Made by a program: the position numbers and the translations under genes
Assembly: GCF_963259705.1 (NCBI RefSeq)
Contig: NC_081841.1
Span: 113,558,979 to 113,622,978 of the forward strand
Length of the DNA stretch: 64,000 bases
Direction of reading: 5' to 3'
DNA from: Myotis daubentonii
Taxonomy: Eukaryota > Chordata > Mammalia > Chiroptera > Vespertilionidae
The notes under the pieces: generated by a model
The model's input: only the letters and a program-made list of their open reading frames with translations
Databases searched by the model: none
Told to the model about the DNA's origin: nothing
Shown here: positions 11,763 to 22,148 of the stretch, one piece after another
Position numbering within the stretch: position 1 is the stretch's first letter
How the letters are laid out: every line of letters begins with the position of its first letter

Positions 11763-12071
11763 AATAATTACTGGGAGAGTAATTTATCATAGGTAATAGA
11801 ATACAAAGTTTCTTTTTTATACTATTATCAGTTGGATTAGAGTACAAAAACAGAGATGCTCACTCTATCAAATACTTTTTCATAGTGTAAATAAATGAAA
11901 ATTCATAAATGTAAATAAATTACATTTACATTCATACATGCTAATAAATATCAATTTACATAAATAAATGAGAACAGAATTAAATGAGAGAACAATTGGT
12001 TCTTCCAATTCTTCAGTGATAAATACCTGATTTAATATTTGCAGTTTCTTCGCTTAAAAGAAAATTTCACC

Positions 12072-12280
12072 CATACAGCGTGGCTCAGTGATTGAGCATT
12101 AATTCATGAACCAGGAGGTCTTGGTTCAATTCCTGGTTCAATATACCTGGGTTGTGGGCTTGATCCCCAGTATGGGGCATGCAGGAGGCAGCTGATCATT
12201 GGTTCTCTCTCATTATTGATGTTTCTCCCTCTGCCATCTCCCTTCCTCTCTGAAATCAGTAAAAATATATTTTAAAAAAA
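12072..12280 (+). mobile_element. Ves SINE
   Basis: GTGGCTCAGTGATTGAGCAT head, GGCATGCAGGAGGCAGCTGA body, TTCCTCTCTGAAATCAGTAA tail. Divergent head. Confidence 0.88.
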
Positions 12281-12782
12281 CAAATGCCTACTTTTGGGCC
12301 AGATTATTGAGTGATAAAACAGTATTTCTTGGATAAAACTCTTTATTCCCCATTTCCCCTCCCATCTTTCCAAGTTTCTATTTAAATCACTACTCTGGTT
12401 TATCTTCAGATCGTATAAATCTTTCACCTTTTACTGCTAAGATTAAAGTACGCTTATAGTTAAAAATAAAAACTTATCTAACTATATGCCTACTTACCTA
12501 CTTTTTTTCACTCCATGAATCTTTGGAGGAAAAGGATAAAAAGAATAGCAATACACACCATAACAGAAATAAATTAGTTCAGAACCACTGCTAAATATCT
12601 TATTCATCGTATTAAGTTCTCCTCACTTAAGGACCAAAAATACAAAATCTATACCAAAACCTATACTTCCTTAGTTATGAGAATCTCAAAGCTTTAAGAA
12701 GGCTCTACTTAATGGTACTTAGGTAAGCAATTATTTCTATTAAACTAGGAAATGGACAAAGCCAATCAAATGACACTGTTAA

Positions 12783-13032
12783 TCCTATATAATAAAAGGC
12801 TAATATGTAAATTGTCCCCTCCACCTTGAGTTCGACCTGAAGTTCAACCAGGAGTTTGACCAGGGGGTGGGGACAGCCCACCAACTGCCCGTGATCCCTC
12901 CCCAATTCGGGATGGGGTCAGCCAGCCAACTGCCCATGGCCCCTCCCCCCAGCTGGCCCAGCCCAATCAGTCCTGATCAGGGTGGGCTGGCCAGATGCCA
13001 CCTGTGCACAAATTCATTCCCTGGGCCTCTAG
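12783..13032 (+). mobile_element. Non-autonomous Helitron
   Basis: Starts TCCTATATAATAAAAGGC and ends GGGCCTCTAG at 13032. The middle has short repeats around CAGCCCACCAACTGCCC. Confidence 0.9.
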
Positions 13033-13429
13033 TCTAAAAATAATTCACTTTGGGCCTAAAAGAACTTCTGACCTTCTCATGCTCTTGCAACCAAAGAAGA
13101 AACTATTTTCTAATTATAGCTGATCCATCAAAGTAACCTTAGAGGCACAACACAAAGAGTATTAGTCAAAAGTCAATGCTAAGAGTAGCAAGAAGTAAGC
13201 AGGGAGGCTTGGGTTTTACATTTCCATCTAAAGATTCTCAGATCTGCTCTGTATTTTCTTTTCTAATCTTTTGATAAAATTGACAGTCCAAGATGATGTA
13301 TCAACTTGCTTTATTTCAAAGGTATGCATGTCTCAGAATGAATAAATCAAATCAAGTTAGGAAATTAAGTTAGTATTTCCTAAGCTAGTGGTAATGTACT
13401 GTGGTGGGAAGGAATCTAAATACATGCTA

Positions 13430-13662
13430 GGCATCTTAGTCAGTTTGGGTCAGTGGATAGAGCATCGGTCTGCAGACTGAAGGGTCATGAGTTCGATTCC
13501 ATTCAAGGGCATGTACCTTGGTTGCAGGCTCGATCCCCCAGCCATGTGCGGGAGGCAACCATCAATGTGTCTGTCACATTGATGTTTCTCTTTCTCTCCC
13601 CCTCCCTTCCACTCTTGCTAAAAATCAATGGAAAAATGTCCTCAGGTAAGGATTAACAAACA
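13430..13662 (+). mobile_element. Ves SINE
   Basis: GTTTGGGTCAGTGGATAGAG head, GAGTTCGATTCC B-box-like region, CTCCCCCTCCCTTCC tail followed by A-rich sequence. Confidence 0.9.
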
Positions 13663-13794
13663 AGCAAAAATATATATAAATAAACAAAAATAAATACATG
13701 CTAGGCAGTGGTGAAAAATAATTCTAAATACTAAACTTACACAGAAGTCCCACCAAGGAAAATGGTACCCTAAAAGCATTCTCTGACACTGCAT

Positions 13795-13980
13795 GACAAA
13801 GGTCACCCGGCTTATATCCCAGCTCTACTACTTACTGGGGGTATAATTTTTAACAAGGTATTTAATCTCTCTATGCTTTGGTTTCCTCATCTGTAAAATG
13901 GAGATAACAGCATGAAAGATTAAATAATACAGTACACATGAAAAGCACTAAGCACAATGTCTGTTACAAAAGTATGAATT
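13795..13980 (+). repeat. MIR SINE relic
   Basis: Clear MIR order: CCCAGCTCTACTACTTACTG, TTTCCTCATCTGTAAAATGG, AAAGCACTAAGCACA. Confidence 0.75.
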
Positions 13981-14164
13981 CGAATGTTGTCAGTGAGTAG
14001 ATAATTAACACAAGTAGCTAAGAGTTGAGAACACCATTATTACTTTTTTCTTTAAAAAACATTAAATATTAAGATCTAAACTAATTCAAAACTAAGAAAG
14101 CAACTGAGGTCCTTTATACTAGATTAAATTTTTAGAAGTTGATTCTTCTAGTACTTATAAAAAC

Positions 14165-14267
14165 AGAATAAAGAGGCAAAATCAGAAGATCCTGTTTTAA
14201 GTCTCATCTTTAATAACAACACTAATCAGATGAGCTTGGGCAAATCATTAACTTCTCTGTCCATTCA
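14165..14267 (+). repeat. MIR SINE relic, truncated by a Helitron
   Basis: Contains GAGCTTGGGCAAATCATTAA and CTTCTCTGTCC, then stops where the Helitron at 14268 begins. Confidence 0.5.
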
Positions 14268-15035
14268 TCCTATATAATAAAAGGCTAATATGCAAATAGA
14301 CCAAACGGCGGAACAACCAACCAACCAAACAACCAGTCGTTATGATGTGCACTGACCACCAGAGGGCGCGCACATGGAACATGGCGTGCATTGGCAGCAA
14401 GCAGCAGAGCGGGGAACATGGTGGGCATTGGCTGTGGTGGGATGATGGAGCAGGTGAGCGGGGGCACCAGGCTAAGGAAGGTCGCCGGTCGCTGTTATCA
14501 GGGCAAGCCTCTGGTGGTTACTAAAAATTCTTTGCTCCCATGCACCGCGGTCCTGCCCGGTGCTTGCACCTGCTGCCAGCGTTGGCCCCGCTTGCACCCG
14601 CTGCCGGCACCGGAGCCGCCACTTGTACCCACTAACAACGCTCGGCACCAGCCCTGATCGCTCAGCACCGTCAGTGGGTGCAAGAGGTGGCTGTTGGTCC
14701 CGATCGCCCCTCACAGCTTCTCCACCTCCACTGGCTCCTGAGGGGTGATCGGGGCCGGCAGCCGCCTCTCACACCCGCTGTAGGCGCCAGCCCCGCTTGC
14801 ACCCACTGCTGGTGCCGGCCCCAATAGCTCCGTGCCATCAGTGGGTGCAAGCGGGGCCAGTACCATTAGCGCGTGGGAGTGGCAGTGGAGAAAGCAGGGC
14901 TGCCAGCAGACAGGGGACCAGGGGCCACAGCGGGAGGGGCTCCACGGGGGCATGGAGGATGGGCCAAAACCTGCCCGTGCCCACCACAGCCTTGCAACTC
15001 ACAGTTCCTTTCAAGGTGCACAAATTTGTCCCTAG
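14268..15035 (+). mobile_element. Non-autonomous Helitron, GC-rich interior
   Basis: Starts TCCTATATAATAAAAGGC and ends with GTGCACAAATTTG and CTAG at 15032-15035. The interior repeats a GC-rich GCACCCGCTGCCGGC-like unit, which gives many false ORFs (for example 14391-14657, 14711-14953, 14797-15039). Confidence 0.88.
14356..14369 (+). promoter_or_regulatory. CTCF-like motif inside a Helitron
   Basis: Reads CCACCAGAGGGCGC, a near-perfect CTCF core. Occupancy is unknown. Confidence 0.45.
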
Positions 15036-15463
15036 TTAATATATGTAATAGAAGACATACAATCTGTCCATTCCAATACAAATGTATAGTGGTAGATTCA
15101 AATAAGATATACATAAAGAGCTAATATTTACAAGACACGATAGCTTAATTATAATTCAATTTTCCTATCAAAACTACAGACAAACATCACCCATCAAGAA
15201 CATGCAGTTAATAAGGTATACAAAAACTCCAGGCTTTATAAAAATAATCTATTCTTTTGCATTAATGATGGAAAGCTAGTTATAACAATTAGTAATGTAA
15301 GGCAAAAATCACAGTAATTCTATTATTTGCTAAAAATATTCTTCTCCTTAAGAAAAATAACAAGTAAAAAAAAGGTCTCAGCTACTTAATAAAGATAACT
15401 ACATAATCATTTTAACTGTGCTGGATTTTACAAATGCTGTAAGAGATTTAATCATTAAAATTT

Positions 15464-15700
15464 GGCCTGGTTGGTGTGCTCAGTGGTTGAGCATTGACCT
15501 AGAAACAGGAGATCCCAATTTGATTCCTGCTCAGGTCATATGTCTGGGTTATGGGCTCAATCCTCAGGTGTGGGACATGCAGATAGCAGCCAATCAATGA
15601 TGCTCTCTCCTCACTGATGTTTATATATTTCTTTCTCCCTCTTCCTTCCTCTCTGAAATCAGTAAGAAATACTAAAAAAATAAATAAATACAAATTAAAA
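15464..15700 (+). mobile_element. Ves SINE next to SPART coding exon 7
   Basis: Head GGCCTGGTTGGTGTGCTCAG, body ATCCTCAGGTGTGGGACATG, tail CCTCTCTGAAATCAGTAAG. Its 3' end lies about 20-30 bp inside the intron from the exon's splice donor, on the opposite strand to the gene. Confidence 0.9.
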
Positions 15701-15718
15701 ATATAAAATTCAACTTAC

Positions 15719-15809
15719 TTGTATCTGACAGTTTGTACTGTTTCTGCTGAAACATTGTTAACAATGCATTTAGCAGCACATTCCAATCCCTGCCAGACAG
15801 TTGAAAATC
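15719..15809 (-). CDS. SPART: SPART coding exon 7
   Basis: Acceptor AG at 15811-15810, donor GTAAGT at 15718-15713. The 91-bp exon enters in phase 1 and leaves in phase 2. It encodes residues 552-582, beginning GFSTVWQGLECAAKCIVNNV, inside the senescence domain. The preceding intron is only 81 bp, and a Ves SINE sits just past the donor. Confidence 0.95.
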
Positions 15810-15890
15810 CTGCAAATATATTTAAAAGTAAGTAAAAGTAGCCTATAGCAAATAGACTTTCCTAGTTTAAATTTCTGGCCTTTATGTTAC
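15810..15890 (-). other. SPART: SPART intron 6 (81 bp)
   Basis: Very short GT-AG intron (donor GTAACA, acceptor TTTGCAG) with no inserted repeat, in contrast to every other intron here. Confidence 0.93.
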
Positions 15891-16049
15891 CTTGAACACT
15901 ACTTGCTGCCACGACCATAGCACCATCCAGGGGAGACTTCCCATTTCTGTCTTTTTTAAGAGATTCTGGAACAAGTTTGCTTCCATGCTTCTTGACATGT
16001 GGAGCTAGTTCCTTCCCAACACAATTTGCTACAGTGCAAACTCCATCAA
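15891..16049 (-). CDS. SPART: SPART coding exon 6
   Basis: Acceptor TATGTAG at 16056-16050, donor GTAACA at 15890. The 159-bp exon is phase 1 on both sides and covers residues 499-552: VDGVCTVANCVGKELAPHVK, then KHGSKLVPESLKKD, then GAMVVAASSVQ. This is the core of the senescence domain, thought to associate with lipid droplets and membranes. The Gly/Ala/Val-rich stretches fit a hydrophobic membrane-contact role. Confidence 0.95.
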
Positions 16050-16320
16050 CTACATAATCATAAAAAAAACAAAAACTTTTGAAATAATGTATTCTTCCCT
16101 TGATTTTACCACTCTACTTTAATAAAATTCTTACACAAGCATCTAAAGTTGTTTTACTGCATGTTACCATTTCTGTTTAAGGATAAGAACCAAGGCTGGC
16201 TATTTTTTAAACAAAGTCTATTGTTTGGTTTAAGGATGTGTCTTCAGAGCCTACTGATATTTTGAATCCTGCTTCAAATATATGTTCTTTTTGGCAATTT
16301 GCTTAAAAGAGAAGGATCTG

Positions 16321-16515
16321 TCCTAGCTGGTGTGGCTCAGTGGATAGAGCATCGGCCTGAGGACTGAAGGGTCCCAGGTTTCATTTTAGTCAAGGGCACA
16401 TTCCTAGGTTGCAGGCTCAATCCCCAGTGGGCGGCATGCAGGAGGCAGCCGATCAATGATTCTCTCTCATCATTGATATTTCTATCTCTCTCTCCCTTCC
16501 TCTCTAAAATCAATA

Positions 16516-16520
<5 letters not shown>
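16321..16520 (+). mobile_element. Ves SINE with TA-repeat tail
   Basis: Head TCCTAGCTGGTGTGGCTCAG, body GGCGGCATGCAGGAGGCAGC, tail CCTTCCTCTCTAAAATCAAT, then the TA repeat. Confidence 0.92.

Positions 16521-16568
<48 letters not shown>
16521..16568. repeat. (TA)n microsatellite
   Basis: About 24 TA units growing from the SINE tail, followed by a T run. Confidence 0.95.
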
Positions 16569-16583
<15 letters not shown>

Positions 16584-16999
16584 AAAGAGAGAGAAGGATC
16601 TACCTTTTCTATCTGATTGCTGCAATGCAAGATGGTAGATCCACCTTTCGGGTTTTCCAGCTAAGGGTATTTGTATTTTTTCTCCATGTCCACAGATATC
16701 TCACTGAAATAGTAGTAAAGTATTTAAATCTACATAAAAGTAAACAAACCAAAATCTGATTCAAAAGAAAACTAGATAACAAAAAGATAATCTTACAAAA
16801 TTTAAAGATAATCTCTAAGAAGCTATCTATCTTAAAATACCAAACTTTAGAGCTGTCAAAGAAGGGTAGGTAGAAGCATATTGCTTGAGAAGGCTGACAC
16901 CAGAATCACTAAATCAGCTTTATTCAAACAAAATATCCCTTTCTCTTGACCCTCAACTACCATGCAGTGAACAGTCCTTAAAAGAATGTGTCATATTTG

Positions 17000-17225
17000 C
17001 CTAACCAGTGTGGCTCAGTGGTTGAGCATCAACCTATGAACCAGCAGGTCATGGTTTGATTCCTGGTCAGGGCACATGCCTGGGTTTCGGGCTCAATCCC
17101 CAGTGGGGGTTGTGCAGGAGGCAGATGATCAATGCTTGATGCTTCTATCTCTCCCTCTCCCTTCCTCCCTGAATCAATAAAAACATATATATATATTAAA
17201 AATAGAAAATAAAATCAATAAAAAA
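17000..17225 (+). mobile_element. Ves SINE
   Basis: GTGTGGCTCAGTGGTTGAGC head, GGGCACATGCCTGGGTTTCG body, TCCCTTCCTCCCTGAATCAA tail with A/T-rich end. Confidence 0.92.
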
Positions 17226-17336
17226 TATTATTTAAAAAATGTGTCATATTCAAGGATAGTAAACACATATTCAGGACCATTCCTTTTCAAAGATACAGAT
17301 GCTCTCTTCTCTAACATGATCAAAACAACCCTTTAA

Positions 17337-17420
17337 CCAGTGTTTCTCAAACTTTTTATACGCAAGTAAAAATCACCTAGGGAGCTCATAAAAATGCAGA
17401 TTCTGAATCAGTATGTCAAT
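17337..17420 (+). repeat. MER5-like hAT relic
   Basis: CAGTGTTTCTCAAACTTT and AAAATGCAGATTCTGAATC match the MER5 family of old hAT elements. Confidence 0.65.
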
Positions 17421-17616
17421 TTCAGAAATATTGTTAAGGCTCTGATAGGTTGATGTTGCTGGTCTATAGATTCAACTATGACTTGAAAGATGAAACTGCT
17501 TTGTTCTAATTCTTTACTCTTAAAGATAAACTAAATTGAGCATTCAGATTAACTTGAATTAAGAGATTATTTGTCATTTAACTGAAAAGAAGTAAAGCCA
17601 TCTAAAATCAGCTTAC

Positions 17617-17811
17617 CCAGGAACTGACTGACTTTCGCTGCTCCTCCTGTAGCCTGCTTTGCTATATGAAGTCCCCTGGTCACAGCTGGACTAACTTCCG
17701 CCGGTTTTTCTTCTGGTTGAATCCGTTCTCGGAGTTTAGAAGCACCTTTCTGGATTGCTTTGCCAGTAAATTCAGCACCTTTAACTAAACCCCAACTTAC
17801 CCAGGAAGCAC
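17617..17811 (-). CDS. SPART: SPART coding exon 5
   Basis: Acceptor TTAAAAG at 17818-17812, donor GTAAGC at 17616. The 195-bp exon is phase 1 on both sides and covers residues 434-498: ASWVSWGLVKGAEFTGKAIQ, then KGASKLRERIQPEEKP, then TRGLHIAKQATGGAAKVSQF. It starts the senescence domain with its amphipathic Gly/Lys pattern. The acceptor tract is weak in pyrimidines (purine-rich AAAAG), but the reading frame and homology fix the boundary. Confidence 0.95.
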
Positions 17812-18507
17812 CTTTTAAAAGATAATTTTAAAATGCATAATATTATAGGGTGATTATACCTTTAAACCCTTTAATAACTAACTGATCAGCAGGAAAAAAT
17901 CCAAGGAGTTCAAATATCAGATTCCAAACATGCCATAAATTTTCAAGCCAACTTTTTGCACTTACAGTTTTCTGTCTGGAATATACACATTTTCTAAGTA
18001 AATTCATCTTTAATACTTATACCACTCAATAAGAATTCTGTACCACTGTTTGCTGCCACTACAGCTTATAGGTGTATCTGTGTACCACAATATACTATTG
18101 TTAGGGACTAATTTGGGGTAGTGGTGCCATTAAGATAGTATTTGGCTAGAAGACTCAGATATCCTTGTTCTTTTTGCCTTAGTCCAAGCACCATGTTCTC
18201 CCCATGGAGTCCTTTAGGGTAATAGACACAAAGAATGCTAACTGGAAACCAAAGAATCTAAATCTCAAACACTAAGCAGAACTCTTGCTTGCTTGCTTTA
18301 GTCTAAAGGCATAAGACAGGGGTCCCTGTTGCTCGCTCAATCTTAAACCCAAACCTTTGAGTCCTAGCACATTTTAGCTTGCAACATAAACGTAAATGAC
18401 AAAGACATGAGATCACTGAAGGAATGCATGAGAAGAAAAAACCTAGAGAGAAGAAAACTGAGAGGCCTAGTTGGTGTAACCATTTCTCATGAGAGTAGGC
18501 TCTAGTC

Positions 18508-18722
18508 CAGGGGTGGGCAAACTTTTTGACTCGAGGGCCACAATGGGTTCTTAAACTGGACCGGAGGGCCGGAACAAAAGCATGGGTGGAGTGTTTGTGT
18601 GAACTAATATAAATTCAAAGTAAACATCATTACATAAAAGGGTACGGTCTTTTTTTTTTTTTAGTTTTATTTATTTCAAACGGGCCGGATCCGGCCCGCG
18701 GGCCGTAGTTTGCCCACGGCTG
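18508..18722 (+). mobile_element. hAT MITE
   Basis: Inverted ends CAGGGGTGGGCAAAC and GTTTGCCCACGGCTG. Perfect 8-bp duplication CTCTAGTC at 18500-18507 and 18723-18730. A second member, inverted, is at 57536. Confidence 0.95.
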
Positions 18723-19469
18723 CTCTAGTCCTTTGCTTTGCTTGGGCTTCTTGCAGCATGAATAAAAGAGACTGTCAGAGGGATAGCAGGATGGCAGAGA
18801 CTTCTTTAGTGAATAGGCCCCCAAGGGGCACGTGGGTGAAGAAGTGGGAAGGAAATGGGAGAAGCAAGAAAAAATGCACAAGGAGAAAGGTTCCTCTTAA
18901 GAGGGGGCAGAAAGTGTTACCCTGCCCTGGAGAGAGCTTATAATTTTAACTATATCCTTTTTAGTAATACCCTGAATCTAGTTTTTAAAATTAGACATGT
19001 AAAATAATTATGTCCTGCCTAGGTCTGTTGCATGGTTCTTACTACTTCAGCCTATGAGTGAGCAAGTATCCAGTGATCATGTGAAAACCATAACTATTTT
19101 AAAACGCTAGCAACAAAATATGCCAAATATAACGGATTAGAAAAACTGATATATTTCTTTTCCTGTTTCAGTAAACATGTCTACTTTCAGTTCTAACCCT
19201 GCCACCAGTGTCCTACCCTTGGGAGAGGATCAGATCTCAAACTCAGGCAAACAGGTTCCATCCATGAGTTCCCATAACAATAAAGGGATTGAAGATGTCT
19301 AGTAAAAAAAAAAAAAATGTGTTTCTAGAGTTAAGTTGTAGGTTGAGAAGTTTTAAGAAGTAAAAACCAGGTGAACTTGAGAGAAGAAGAGTGAGATACT
19401 GAAAAATGGGCCTTGAAAGGACTGACTCCATCCTGTCCTTCTGAGTTTGTGCCAGTAATCTAATGTACA

Positions 19470-19870
19470 TTCTATCGACCTACAGTCTGACTCTAGTCAC
19501 TGCTCCCTCTTAATTGTCCTGTCTTGCAAGACCTGTTTACTTAAGCACTACTCCCATTTTAGAAAGACCATAAACCATGAACAATACAACCCCCAGACGG
19601 AGTTAGCAACACTAGCACCAGGCCAGGCCTTGAGATATAGTCTCACTGCCCCATCCCAGCACTAGGGTTTTTTCAAAGCCTGTGAAAGGTCCGGAAGTCC
19701 CATCCCATATTTGGGAGACAAAGACAATGGGGAAGTATATAGGGAAAATTTCCTCCATGTTTTTTTTGGCTCAAGACTTTGAGAGGCAACTCCTCAGACC
19801 ACTGGCATAATAAAGACTCCGGCTTACTTTTTAAGGCGTCCTTTGTTTAGCTCACTGATTTCCAATACAA
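19470..19870 (+). mobile_element. Probable ERV LTR relic
   Basis: Promoter-like GTATATAGGGAA, AATAAA at about 19811, GC/T-rich stretch and an AACA-type end fit an LTR. A TGTTAGGG start near 18099 may be its true 5' end, giving a longer element interrupted by the hAT MITE. No duplication was found, so the limits are uncertain. Confidence 0.4.
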
Positions 19871-21029
19871 CAATACCATAAAATAAGTGACAATGAAACA
19901 AAGGAGAGCTCAAGTAGACTAAACAACTACGACGCAACTCTATAAAAAATGAGGGAAGAATTCCATTAATGAATGAGAAAAAAAATGGAAATGAGATAAA
20001 TGAAAAGTCATGGGACTAATGAGAAATACTAGATGCAAATTATAAATAAGCCATCACCATGGAAAAGCATAACAGAGGTGATAAATACATTCAAACTGTA
20101 GACATTGCAATAGAAGATAAGGAATATAGCATTTCATTAGTAGCCATTAAGAGCTTTTAAATGGCATGTATAATGCCAGATATAGATTTATTCTATCCAT
20201 GTTTGCATCCTATGCACCCAGTTAATGCTAAGATATAGCCAGCCATGAATGTTTGCTGAGTAAGTGAGAGGTTGGCAGATGACTTAAAATGATGTAACTC
20301 AAATCAGTCTATTATCACCAATCCTCTACCTCCTCCCAAATTAGCTTACTAGACTCTACTCCATCTAAAATGTTTGATAGCTGCCTTTTTAAAACATAAG
20401 TCTAGACTTCTCAAGCCAATATTCTACACAGGTAAATTTTAAGCAGTTATTTAACTTTTTTTACCTTTTACATTTTTAAAACAAGACTATAAATTTTACT
20501 AATTTTACTTATCCTTTGACAAGTGAACAGGAATCAATCTTGGGCTATGATGACTGAGCTCAATTTGGATACTTGGTTACTCATCTTTGTACAGAATCTG
20601 CATGAGTCAGGTAGAAATAGTCTCTTGACAAACCAGATAATTTTCCCTAGAGTAAATCTTTAGTATTTTCTGCACCTCTTTGTCACTTGAGCCTTAAGTA
20701 TTTGGTGAGCTAATGGTATTTCATCTACTTATTAAAAAGCACATAAGAGACATATACTCTGATTGGCATTTAAATGGTTTTAATGTCACCAACTGTTAGT
20801 GGTATTCCTAGATCTCTAGCCCTCAGGGTATAGCATGAAAAAGAAAAGAGTTACAAGCCTGAAGACACTGAGAGTTCTTCTGAAAGCTCTAAAGAGATCT
20901 CTCCCCAGGATTAGATGGTTCTAAAGATGCTTCACTTCCTTGAGTAGAACTAGCCTGTAGAATCTGTGTAGTACCTGGGAGGCCTAAGACTTTGCAGTAT
21001 GTGGTATTTTCTAAAGATGCCCCAAAACA

Positions 21030-21590
21030 GTGTCTCTTATTCCACATTTTCTTTCAACATAATCTTGACATTCTTCCCATTAAGAAGTGGAATCTATGTC
21101 ACATCCCCTTGAACCTAGACAGGTTTGTTATTTGCTTGTAATGAGTGACGTTGGAAATTTCCAAGAAAATGTCAGAAAGGGTAATGCAGCTTCTGCCTGC
21201 TTGCTGGACCATTCATGCTTGAAACTCTGAGCTACCACAGAGAAGCCAGACCAGCTTAAGGCCTTCATGCTGAAGTCAAGCTGCATGGAAAAGCCATGTG
21301 TAGGCACTATATTTGGCAGTCCTAGATTTTGAGTTCTCCCAAACTGGATGCCAGATGTGTGAGTGAAGGAGCTTCAAATGATGTCAGCCCCCCAGTTATT
21401 GAGTTACTAGTCAGTCTGAGTCTTCCTAGCTAATGCCCTAACATCATGAAGCAGATATAAGCCATCCTTGCTGTGACCTTTTTGAATACCTGGCCCACAG
21501 AATTCCTAAGCATAAAAAAAAATGTTTGTCATTTCATGAGATTAGGTGTGGGATGATTTGTTACACAGTGATAGTAAATGGACAATCTTA
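21030..21590 (+). mobile_element. MLT1-like (MaLR/ERVL) LTR relic
   Basis: GGAGCTTCAAATGATGTCAG, GAATACCTGGCCCACAGAAT and GGGATGATTTGTTACACAG match the MLT1 LTR order. Old and diverged. Confidence 0.7.
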
Positions 21591-22148
21591 TAGCAGTATA
21601 AACTCAAAAAACTTAAGAAAATAACCTTTGAATTTAATTATCTACATAAGTGTGGATACAGGCACATATGAATACTGACCAAATAACAGCTTAGCAGCCT
21701 GTAAAGGTAAGGGGCAAGGTAGTAAGAGTAAAGGTTTTTCTTTACAACTTCTTTGAAAATCTCTTTCAAGCGTCAATTTTAACTGTTACAATTATATTTT
21801 TAATAATTGGCTTCATTTTTTTCTTGATTCAAGCAGCATTTTGAAACTGGGCAAAATAATTTGTTAACTCCCAACTAATGGTTATTTTTCACTTATTTTA
21901 GCTTGGTGGTTTTTCATAATGGCAATTTCCTACAACTTTATTAGTTTAATGAATTTTTACTACAAAATGAAAACCTGTATCAATAGTCTTTTAAATGATT
22001 GGTGAAGATCCCATTATTGAGTCATGAATTTGTCCTACTGAAGAGTGACTGGCAATGTTTTTTTTAAACTAAAGTAGGTGGTCTAAATGTGAGAGCTATT
22101 ACAGTTGAAAAGCTCAAATGTTAACTAATTAAAGAAAGAGAGAGAGAA

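Larger units (their letters stand above)
1666..15718 (-). other. SPART: SPART intron 7 (14 kb), mostly repeats
   Basis: Intron between coding exons 7 and 8, donor GT at 15718-15717, acceptor AG at 1667-1666. It holds five complete Ves SINEs plus one beside the donor, five Helitrons or fragments, composite retrotransposon A, an L2 split by a partial LTR, and MIR relics. No gene was found in the remaining AT-rich stretches (about 7400-8270, 8450-10215, 10800-11540, 13040-13430, 15040-15460). The part around 8850-9300 looks like a very old interspersed repeat that I could not name. Confidence 0.85.
16050..17616 (-). other. SPART: SPART intron 5
   Basis: Holds two Ves SINEs, a TA microsatellite and a MER5-like relic near 17337. 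The rest is AT-rich with no gene. Confidence 0.85.

Noticed and set aside
14342..15124. Cluster of 60-88-residue ORFs
   Set aside because: GC-rich Helitron interior with ORFs in nearly all frames and no conserved motif.
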